A stretch of 64,000 nt of DNA, taken from NCBI GenBank assembly GCA_963691815.1, contig OY829655.1:12718279-12782278 (forward strand), in the 5' to 3' direction. This stretch comes from Echiichthys vipera (lineage: Eukaryota > Chordata > Actinopteri > Perciformes > Trachinidae). Below the pieces are notes generated by a model that worked only from the letters and a program-made list of their open reading frames with translations, was not told the DNA's origin and ran no database searches. The position numbers were made by a program, and so were the translations under genes. The stretch's first letter is position 1, and the number at the start of each line of letters is the position of its first letter. Shown piece after piece: positions 54,350 to 64,000 of this stretch.

Positions 54350-57300
54350 ATGTTGAAGGCGGTTATTTTAATCGGAGGCCCCCAGAAAGGTAAGAATATA
54401 ACCGTCGTTGTCGTGTTGCAGCTGTGCTTGGTTAAAGCGAAGCTAGGTTGCTAAGGCTAACAAGTACTGTAAAGAGCCGCTGAGCTTGTTTATGACTGAC
54501 GTGGCACTACACAAACAAAACAACAACATTTCACACACAAGCGGGATATTTGTAAGACCACAACACTAACTGACAACATGTAAATAACAACAGTGCAGGT
54601 AGCGTTGACAGTTAACAGCTGGAACTGCTTTATTTAACCCTACCTGCTATTGTCGCCCATTGCCTATCAGAGCCATCGTGGCAAGTGAACGTACTCCACT
54701 GAAAAAACAAACATGTATTTTATTATTTTTGTTGATTTACTATAAGAATAAGTGATGTAATGCATTCAATCGTGGTTTTAGGACACACTTCAATTCGGCA
54801 TATATCAGTCCACCATGCAGTTAATAATATAAAGATGAGTTTAGTGCAAACCAAGTGCCTGGTGGTCACTTCTGTGTATCCCCAAACCCCTAAAGCTTAA
54901 CACTTTATTGTCCATAAAGACGGGCATTCACAAATGCCACTATAATCCAGTTAAGGGCTCTAAGTTTTGGAGCACAGCTGACATGATGAGGGAAGAATGA
55001 ACTGCATTGTAATCTGATTTGCAAGTAATCCTTGACATGGCTTTGCAGGCACCAGGTTCAGGCCGCTGTCATTTGAAGTGCCCAAACCCTTGTTTCCTGT
55101 AGCTGGTGTGCCCATGCTGCAGCATCACATTGAGGCCTGTGCCAAGGTGAGTGTCATTGCAATGCCACAGTCATGGACGGTTATGAGAGAATGGGCCCCT
55201 GGGGCACAGGCATGTAAGAGGCCCCCCCCCACACAAGACACCCACATTCAAAGAGTCTACTTTTAGTTGTATTGTAGTCATTTTTGGTCTCTTTGTGGTC
55301 ATTGTGCACATATTTTGAAGTTGTTTCGTATGTCTGCGCAATTGTTTTTCATTTCTGTGATTGTTTTGCATCTTTTTGTGGCGGTATTGCATTTTACGTT
55401 TCTTTCTTTTTTCAATAATTTTGTGTGTCTTTGTCTTCATATTTTTTATCTCTATGTGGTCGTTTTTTGTCTATTTTCAGCCATTTAGCACCTCTTTGTC
55501 ATTGTTTCGCATCCCTATAGTCATTTTGTCTCTATGTCAGGGGTGTCAAACTGATCCAGTAAAGGGCCTCTGTGGCTGCAGGTTTTCATTCCAACCAAGC
55601 AGGAACACACCTGACTCAACTTACTCAATCACCTGAACTGTCTTCACACAGTTAATTTGTTGGACCAGGTGTGTTTTTGATTGGTTGGAATGAAAACCTG
55701 CAGCCACACGGCCCTTTACTGGATCAGTTTGACACCCTTGCTCTATGTGGTCATTTTTGGTCATTGTGTGTATAAAGAGTCAGGGCCCCTGGGCCTTTGC
55801 CCGGTCAGCCCATTCAGTAATCCATCCATAATTATATTCATTGTGCAGCGGAGTTTTAACAAAAGTATACAATGTAGGGCGATTCTGGCAGCTAAAGTAA
55901 CGCTGTAAATACCCTTTATATTCCAGTTAGAGTGTTAGTAAAGAGTTATAAATTAGGGTTAAATTAAAATAGTAAAGAGCATGTCTGCTTAGTTGCTGAG
56001 TGGTGTTAATAATTTATTTCCCTGTGGGCTGTGATGCAGCACACAGCAGCAGCCCGTAATGAAATCAGTCCAATAATAAATATCTTTTGTGTCACAAGGT
56101 ACCGAATATGAAGGAGATTTTGCTCATCGGCTTTTATCAGCCCAATGAAGAACTGACCAGATTCCTATGTAATGCACAGCAGGAGTTCAAAATTTCCATC
56201 AGGTAAACAACAGAGCTCAACACAGGTAAACAACAGAGATCTTAGCTACCTCACTAAGAGAGATAGTTTCTTGCATACGGAGCATTTGTAGAAATGACTT
56301 ATTAACTTCTTATGCTGTGTAAGGGGGTAGGGACAGTTTTGACAGTTTACTGCAGAACTCCTTTCTGTTTTTTAAATTACACATCATTCAGTGAAGAATA
56401 GACGCCAGTTTGAAAAATGTTTCTGTTTCTCAGAAGCTCTGAACTTTAATGGTATTTGAAAACATTTCTTTGTTTAATTGCTTCTTCTTTTTAAGTATTT
56501 AGTATATTATATTTGTACAAGTGGTGGTGCTTTCCCTGCTCTGTCCTGCTGAATGCCTGCAGGTATACTATTCTTCCTGACTCTGCACCACAGGTATTTG
56601 CAGGAGTATGCAGCCCTTGGCACCGGAGGCGGCATCTATCACTTCAGAGATCAGATTGTTTCTGGCAGTCCAGAGGCTTTCTTTGTTCTTAATGCTGATG
56701 TTTGCTCAGCGTTTCCTCTCACAGAGATGCTCAGCTTCCAGAAGGAACATGGAGAACCAAACAGCTTTGTTATCCTTGGAACAACTGTGAGATTTACTTA
56801 TGGACTTATTACTTTCTTTGATAAAACTTTTATAAAATGTAGTAAAAATAACTCCTAAATCTTTTATTTCTGTTTTTATTTATTCATTGTATTTAGGTTT
56901 ATAGAATGCTGAACATGAGGAAATATCATATCTCGGTTTTTAGATGTCAAAATTTGATGCATCCTTAATTTTATTCCTGTTTTTCTCTCACCAGGCAAAC
57001 AGAAAGCAATCCATGAATTATGGCTGTATTGTTGAAAACGAGGAAACAAATGAGGTATTTAACCTTTCTATCTTAAATTCCTTAACAGTCACTTATTACT
57101 ATTTCACCTTGAAATAACAACTACTCCTCTTTTCCATTCAGGTCTTGCATTATGTGGAAAAGCCGAGCACATTTGTGAGCGATATCATAAACTGCGGCAT
57201 ATACCTCTTTAACCCAGAAATCTTCCAGCACATCGGCACCGTTTTCCAGAAGAACCAACAGGACATGTTGTTGTGAGTTGAAGCTCTCCCTTATGGGGAT

Positions 57301-60300
57301 CTGTGTGTGGGAGTGTATGAATACCATTTATTCCATTTCTTTGGTTCTCTTCATTTGTCCTTTTTCCTTCCTTTCTTCTCCCTGCTGTGATTTCTGTTTG
57401 CTCACACAATCATCAGATATCCATACGATGGGTAAGTCGGTGCATTTAGGCTGCACGGCGTAGTAATAGAGCACTTAGTGTATGGTGTGAGCTGTAGAAA
57501 GACAACTCATGATAAGGCTGGGATTGCACAGGGTGCTTTTGTGAATGTTGCCTGTGCCCTTTTTCCGTGCACTTTTTTTTCGCCAAATTATGAACTTCTC
57601 ACTGTGCAAACATCTTGTTTTTTATTTAATGATGTGTTTTTTTGTGTCTTTTGGTGAATTTTGTCCTTGAAACAGGCACTACATGGTCTTTGCCTGTCAA
57701 AGCTTAAATGAATAGTTTGACATTTTGGTTAACATGCTTATTTACTTTCTATCGGCGAGGTTAGATGAGAAGATTAATGTCATATCTGTTTTGTAAACAC
57801 GAAGCTATGGCCAGCAATTAGCTTAGCTTAGCACAAATACTGGAAATGGGCAACTAGCTAGCATGCCTCTGTCCAAGGGTAAAAAAAAATCTGCCTACTG
57901 GGACCATTAATTAACACTTGTTTGTTTAATCAATAGAAAACCAAAAGGGCAAAAATTGCAATTTGTTATTTTACAGTGGTTTATGTGCTGGACTATTTCT
58001 TGGTTGTCTTGCTACTGCTCAGAGTAAAGAGACAGTCTGTGACATAACCTACATACAATCTATGATTACACCTTGGTTTTTGTACAGATTCACAAACTAA
58101 GAGATATGCTTATAAGTGAACCTTAGAGGTGTTTGTAGGTGCATTTTGTTACTCTTTAATCAGTTTCTGCAAAGGAATACAGAATCTGTAAGCAACGGGA
58201 CAAGATTTGGGTAGCGGAAGCAGTCTGGTTTCTATTTGTAGTTCCAAGTGATATTTAACGATCACGTCTGAGCAGGGTTTGGTTGCATGCAGGTAAACAG
58301 TCCGTGTGGGGAGCAGAAGAGGCGGAACACTGGCGGTTATGCAATCACTGAACGCACAGGCTTTTGTCTGACAATGATTTAGCTTTTCATTAGCTTTTTC
58401 TTATTATTTTTATCTGCATTCATATGCAGATTAAATAATAATCTGATGATACCATCTCTCAAAGCCAACACCATTACGGCCTCTTTAGTTGCTAATCAGA
58501 CCATAAACAATTATGGCGCTCGGGGGAGGAAGTCTTGGACCAGATATCCGCTGACTACAATATGGAAATATTATTATATAATAATATCATATAAGCTCTA
58601 CGAGCGGTTTCCAGTATTTGTGCTGTAGCTTTATATTTAATGGACAGATATGAGTCAAGTTGATTTATCTAGCACATTTGATACGACAGGTATAGACTCA
58701 ATGTACTTTAAATAAATTGAAATAGGCTAAGATAGCGCATGACAAAATCATATAAGATTAGAACATATAGGATAAGAAATTATATATAAAAAACATAACA
58801 GATACCATAAAAACATATATAAGAAGGTTTTATAGTGAAAAGTGAATAAGATGAAGAGGTATTATTAGTATTAAAAAAAGGGAATAATAACAATTATACT
58901 GTTTTACCCATTAACCACACATTTAGTATATAGATATATGTTTTTAGTCTGCTTTTAAAAGAAGAAACTGTTGTAGCCGATCTTAGTTTGTATGGTAGAG
59001 TATTCCAGAGAGTAGGACCATAATGACTAAGAGGATCAATCTTCTCATTTCACTCTGTCAGAGAGGAAATACCATTTTACCAAAATGTCAAACTTTTGCC
59101 TTAAGTTATAGAGTAAAGACAAAATTCACTTGCGATAACATATCTGTAGGTAAAAAAGACATCCTTTGTCTGGTTTAAAAAATAACCCCATTGTAACTTG
59201 CTCTCCTGAGTATTAAACACTGCATCCTGCATTTTGCAACGGCCTGTTCATCTTCTTAAGGGCAAGCACTTAACTGACTTTCTCACTTATATTTTTATTT
59301 ACTTCGAAGTTTCCTCTGTTGTTTCTTGAGGTTGGCTATCAAAGAGTAAGATAGTACATAGCTTTCAGTTAATGAAACTTTATGTTACACAGTTGCCAGT
59401 GAGAGTTATGTAATGGTCTCGTATCTGACGTTTTGCTCCATTTGTTAGTTGCTACTCTCTGAGCTGTGCTTTTCTTCTGACTTCTTGTCTAATCACAGCC
59501 TAAATGTGCATGTGGACAGACTGCACCCTGGTCCCTCACAGAAGCCATAATAAGACATGGGATCGATATATGGATGTATTTTTGATTTGACACTTGTGTT
59601 TTTTTTCACTTTTTGTGTTTGGAAATGTCCACTGTGGTGTAGCTGACCTAAACCACACTGTGCATAATTCGGCTGCTCACATCAATAGCACTTAAATCAA
59701 GCTTGTTACTGAATCAGCAAAAGTGTTGAACCCATCAGATAAACTTGATAGCAATGAGAAGGGTTATACTGCTAAATCTCTAGGGCAGCACTTTGCCTCT
59801 AACCACATCCCCTCCTTTTTGGTAAAACTTTCGATTATCGGTGCAGTCTTTTAAAATATTCTTTTCATCAATATTTAACACCCTGTTTCATCTCGGGGCT
59901 CTCACAATACACTATGCCAGAGACCCTGATTAATATGGAACATGTAGACTCTTCTACTTAAGTTTTAGATCACTAGGTAATCAACCCAGCACTGACACCA
60001 TCAAAGTTAGCATCACTGATGCATTTTAATCCACGGCTCTCTTTTAATTCTATGAAGGGTTGGATTAGAGGGCAATACATTCTTGTTTTTCTTTGGCATT
60101 TAGACAACTTTGGAGGTAATGGTGCCAGTGGGTTAGTTTTGCACATAACTGGATATTTTAGAATTATATAAAAAAAAATAGAATTGTAAAGAGAAAGCAA
60201 ACTCATCCTCAGTTCTTTAAGTATTGTTATTTTCTTTGCTGGCATGATTTATAGTGCAAGAAAATTATAATACAACACATATTTTATATTTAAATTGTTC

Positions 60301-63300
60301 ATTAGATAGTCAAGAGAATGGCAGAGTTGGTCACTAGAGATTTAAAATGGGTACGTGTGGGCTGTAGAGGGAGAACCCTTGCAGTATTTCATCATTTTCT
60401 TAGTATTCTTCAAAAAAAGAGAGAAAATATCAACATAATGGCAGTGTATTTTATAAGTTAATATCTATTTTTCTTGGATTTCATTTTAACCTCTAACTTT
60501 GTGCATAAATTGTATTATAATAAATGATGCCCCTGGCTCTGGTTTGGAACTCAGTGCCATAAACTGATGCTCTGTCTCTTGCAGAGAGGAGCCAACCAAC
60601 GGCTGGCACCGAGCAGAGGCCATCAGGCTGGAGCAGGACATTTTTACTGCCCTGGCAGGGCAGGGCAAGCTGTACGTCTATAAAACCCTCAGCTTCTGGA
60701 GCCAGATTAAATCTGCAGGGTGAGTGCACATGTCATACATGCTGTCACATTCAACAGGACAAAAATGTGTCTTTGTGACAACCCGGTAGCCTGTAAAAAG
60801 GTTGAAGGAAGAAACCGAAACAATGGACTGTAATACATATAGGCTTCAATAGTATCTAGAAAAAATAAATGTGTCCATTTTGAGCTCATCTCGCCACTGT
60901 ATTTATATTAGCTGACATCTTCTGGTTGGTTGGTCGGTCGATTGTTTGGTCAATATTCTCTTGTCCGGCCACATTCTCATTAGACAGACAATCGCTGGTG
61001 TTACTTCTAAAAGGCCGTGTCCATGAGAGCATTTTATCCCAGCTGAAAATGCCAGACGCACTTCTGAAAAAGCCCAGCAGAGATCACAATCGTTGTTTCC
61101 AGTCAAGATCCCTTGATCCTGCGAGTCTTACAATCTTGTGCGAGATTTCCTTTGCCGTGCATCCGCGGATGTAAAAATGTCGGCACAATACAGTAAGGTA
61201 GAATACCTGCTCTAGATGAAGGGAAGGCTCGAGCTCATAGGGGGAGAGGACCGATATATACCTGAAAAAAATCCAAACGTGCACTGCTCAATGCAGAATA
61301 GATGCTCAGCAGCTTGTCACTGCTGGTGTTTGTAGCAGAGTGTAGAAGAAGAATTTAAAAAAAGAAAAAAACAGGTGAAAACGCTTTGGTGGACACAAAA
61401 TGCTATGAGGTAAAGTGCTCTCAGTGCAGTGTGGGTGATTTAGTTCATCTAAAGATAAAGTGCAGGGTTTTTTCCCCCCCATCGCCCAATCGATTGGTTC
61501 AAGAGCAGCTAGAATTTCATTCCACCAAGAATTTCTTTGGTTGACTACAGCCCTATTCTTTCTGAAGCTATTAACATTTAAAATGTGTTTTGAACACCAA
61601 AACAATACATTCTTGCCCTTATCAAAAAGACACAGTGAGATATTGATGTTTGTTGTTTTTCCCAGGTCTGCAATCTATGCCAGTCGGTTGTACCTTAACC
61701 AGTATCACACTACTCATCCTGAAAGACTTACCTCAAATAAGGAGGGAGGGCCCAAAATAAGTGGTAAGATTCATCAATCATCTGTAGCTTTGTTCCTTTC
61801 TTATATTGGAGACAAATCTAATCATACCTTTTCTCATTTCGCTAGGTAATGTCTATATTCATCCTACAGCCAACATTGACCCCTCTGCTATGGTAAAATT
61901 TGACACCTTAAATACATAGAATTGAACAGGTGCCTTAAACAGGTGGCATGTCTTACTTTTGTTTTTCCTTTATTATTCCAGTTGGGTCCCAATGTCTCCA
62001 TTGGCACTGGAGTGACTATTGGTGCTGGGGTCAGAGTTCGAGAATCCGTCATCCTTCATGGTGCAACTCTTCAGGTGAGCCCCTGTGAAATAGTGAAATA
62101 GACTTTGTGAGACAGCACAGAATTTACATGCCGAAGACAAAGGTAAAGCAATGTCCGCGGTCTGGACTGTTTTTCACAGTGAAAAAAGACACGGGAATTG
62201 CTAAATGCAAATATATATATATGTAAGCGCTCGGTACATAAAAAATGATATAAAGTAAAAAGATAAATTAAATTTGTGTTAAAAGAAATACTTCTGTTCT
62301 AATACTGTAATTAAGCACTATTCTATAGATGTTTTGATACAATTTGATCACTCAAATTAAGAACCGCCATCGAGAAGTTCACAAACAATACCAGGATCAA
62401 TCTAACGGGCAGCCTAAACCTCAAGCTATACAACAAATGTTCGACGAAACAAGGACATTTAGCAAATACAGGGCCAAGGCCAAGTTGATCACAAGTAAAT
62501 AATAGAGATAATTGCTCTCGACGATCAACAATTTTCCGGTTGATAGGGCACATTGAGCCCAAGTCCCCGCTACTTTTCCGTCCAATGCTGTATTCAAAAA
62601 GCAACATGTCCTGCTTCATTGTCCCGGCCAAAGCGGCACATAAATACCTTTTTTGGCTTCATGTACATCTGTCAATATTAAAGTCTTTTCTCTGCTGCAG
62701 CACATGTGGGCGACGAAATAGGATCCTATGCGAGAAAAAAGAAATGCTTCTAATGAAACTGCCACTAATGAAGTAAGCCTCGGTTTTAGTGTCAGATGGA
62801 AGCATCGTTTCAGTGTTAAGTACATTTGAGAACATTGAGCTGGGAAATGTGCAAAGACTACAGCGTCTGTTATAAATATTTGCAGGTTATAGTCAGAACA
62901 TCCTGAACATTCCTGATATTGTTGTTGTTCAGATAGAACTTGAAATAGACTTGTGTGTCTAGTGTTGTTACTGGTTGCCTGGTGGAAACACCGTTCACTC
63001 AGTGTTTCAAATGACACTATATATAGGTATTCTGTATATACACACATTAGTTGTGACATCACAACCGTACAGCAGTGCTGACGGCTCGTTAAAAGGCACA
63101 GTTTCGGAATACGGGCTGTGTGCATTTCTCTGTGGATTGAGCGTTTTGACATTTCCACAGTATTTATATAGCACCTAGACCTGCTTTATAATCAAAAAAA
63201 GACATTGAAATCTCTCATTAATGGGAACAGCAGATTTGCTGAAAATATTAACCTCAGTCTGAGTTTCATTTTGTAATTAAACTGGAACTCAAACTGAGTG

Positions 63301-63912
63301 AGCTGAAGGCAAATTTATCTGCCCATTCACTGCTGCTGACATCTTAACATTTTATTAGAAACATTATCCACACTTCAGCAGTGACTTTGTCTAGAATTTA
63401 TCTTTAAGCTCTTCTGTCACACCAGAAATATTGTTGCCTGTGCCTCTCACAAAGATGTCATTCTTAACGATTTGGCTGGCATAATTTAATCCCATCATGT
63501 CTCCGGTGATGACTGGGTGTCTCCAAAATGGATTTCGAATGCGGGTGACTTATTGACTTTCACTACGTACTGTCTAAAAGGACAATTTGTTAGTGGAACT
63601 ATACATATAAATAAACACTACCTGTTTCTACTCTGAAATTATACGTACTCTGATTTTGCCACGCTCACTGTTTATTCACATGTAGGAACATCATCTAACA
63701 CTGCACATATGGATAACTAAAACCCTTTGAATTTTTCCTGTAGGATCACTGCTGTGTTTTGAACAGCATTGTGGGATGGGACAGCACTATTGGCAAGTGG
63801 GCAAGAGTAGAAGGAACCCCAAGTGACCCAAACCCCAATGATCCCTTCGCAAAGATTGACAGCGAGACCCTCTTCAGAGATGGAAAGCTCACACCCTCAA
63901 TTACAATTCTCG
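54350..63912 (+). CDS. gmppa: Mannose-1-phosphate guanylyltransferase regulatory subunit alpha (3' end outside window)
   Basis: GMPPA pairs with catalytic GMPPB and acts as the GDP-mannose-sensing brake on GDP-mannose supply for glycosylation in the cytosol. Exons: 54350-54389, 55049-55146, 56099-56202, 56594-56786, 56995-57054, 57142-57272, 57417-57431, 60585-60719, 61666-61763, 61846-61892, 61982-62074, 63744-63912. Phases agree, about 394 residues so far. The N-terminal nucleotidyltransferase-like domain has ILIGGPQKGTRFRPLS and VPKPLFPVAGVPM, then GTGGGIYHFRDQI, VLNADVCSAFP, NYGCIVEN and HYVEKPSTFVSDIINCGIY. The C-terminal left-handed beta-helix has hexapeptide repeats (GNVYIHPTANIDPSAMLGPN, VSIGTGVTIGAGVRVRESV, VLNSIVGWDSTIGKWARVEG). 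About 30 residues remain beyond the window. An in-frame upstream ATG (54317) could add 11 residues, but MLKAVILIGG is the family start. Confidence 0.96.
55538..55740. mobile_element. Palindromic hAT MITE with perfect 8-bp target duplication
   Basis: ctctatgt flanks both ends (55530-55537, 55741-55748). Arms of about 60 bases are inverted copies (caggggtgtcaaactgatcc / ggatcagtttgacacccttg; gcaggttttcattccaacca / tggttggaatgaaaacctgc). At 203 bp it would fold into a near-complete hairpin. It lies in gmppa intron 2. Confidence 0.92.
57705..58040 (+). repeat. Common fish interspersed repeat
   Basis: The ordered wording gaatagtttgacattttggt, gttagatgagaagatt, ttagcttagcttagcacaaa, tgcctctgtccaagggtaa and tatgtgctggactatttctt is a very frequent non-coding repeat in teleosts. 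It lies at the start of the long gmppa intron 7. Confidence 0.65.
58370..58570. other. Possible conserved non-coding element (weak)
   Basis: A non-repetitive block within gmppa intron 7: attcatatgcagattaaata, aataatctgatgat and aaacaattatggcgctc combine octamer- and homeodomain-like cores with less AT-rich edges. No frame or splice sites. Inference from look only. Confidence 0.25.
62075..63743 (+). other. gmppa intron 11
   Basis: Apart from the reversed MITE copy at 63014-63220, nothing is recognised. A 180-codon frame on the - strand (63158-62616) runs partly through that MITE and has no domain; it is treated as chance. Confidence 0.55.
63014..63220 (-). mobile_element. TTAA-type MITE, copy E, partial and reversed
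   Basis: In reverse orientation it carries the left half of the family: gtgctatataaatactgtgg-like, ctgtggattgagcg, gcacacagcccgtattccga and ggttgtgatgtcacaac, ending at ctatatatag. The right half is missing. It lies in gmppa intron 11. Confidence 0.6.
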
Positions 63913-64000
63913 GTAAGCATGCTCTGACACTTGCATTCCTCCAATGCATTGTTAAATATTCATTATATTCAGTATCGTAATTGTATTTTTCTCTTGAGCA

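Larger units (their letters stand above)
57432..60584 (+). other. Long gmppa intron 7 (3.15 kb)
   Basis: Holds the interspersed repeat at 57705-58040 and a possible conserved stretch at 58370-58570. The rest is AT-rich without recognisable genes or repeats. Confidence 0.6.

Noticed and set aside
62616..63158. 180-codon - strand frame in gmppa intron 11
   Set aside because: It partly overlaps the reversed MITE copy and shows no family resemblance.

Overview
The window is vertebrate nuclear DNA, almost certainly from a teleost fish and probably a percomorph. All genes are split by GT-AG introns. The reconstructed proteins are vertebrate orthologues. The introns and spacers hold repeats typical of fish: L2-like and RTE/Rex3-like LINE fragments, hAT, PIF/Harbinger and TTAA-type non-autonomous DNA transposons, and CA microsatellites. 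There are no bacterial operons, CRISPR arrays, tRNA or rRNA genes.

Four protein-coding genes were rebuilt exon by exon, with reading phase checked across every junction. (1) dars1, cytosolic aspartyl-tRNA synthetase, + strand, 17 exons from 347 to 31562; its first exon(s) lie left of the window. (2) A lifeguard/TMBIM1-like seven-helix membrane protein, - strand, 11 coding exons from 36234 down to 32503, convergent with dars1. (3) pnkd, a membrane-anchored glyoxalase-II-like metallo-hydrolase, + strand, 9 exons, 38513-47692, divergent from the TMBIM1-like gene. (4) gmppa, the GDP-mannose pyrophosphorylase alpha (regulatory) subunit, + strand, 12 exons, 54350-63912; its last exon(s) lie right of the window.

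TMBIM1, PNKD and GMPPA also lie together on human 2q35, so the right half is an old vertebrate linkage block. DARS1 is elsewhere on human chromosome 2, so its junction with the TMBIM1-like gene marks a lineage difference. The four genes have no shared pathway: they serve translation, membrane Ca2+/stress handling, a mitochondrial/synaptic metallo-hydrolase role and sugar-nucleotide supply.

The rest is transposon-rich intron and spacer. Several insertions can be bounded to the base by target-site duplications: hAT at 42567-43756, 52262-52961, 53132-53639 and 55538-55740; Harbinger at 8740-9094 and 43814-44368; a TTAA element at 26348-26840.

The points most worth a second look are: a 184-codon in-frame continuation of pnkd exon 2 into intron 2, followed by a poly(A) signal (a possible short isoform); a 14-copy 42-bp minisatellite grown in frame inside an L2 reverse-transcriptase ORF; an Asp-to-Asn change at the conserved di-aspartyl site of the TMBIM1-like protein; and Harbinger elements carrying a piece of a Myb/SANT-like ORF. 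I found no convincing wholly new system.
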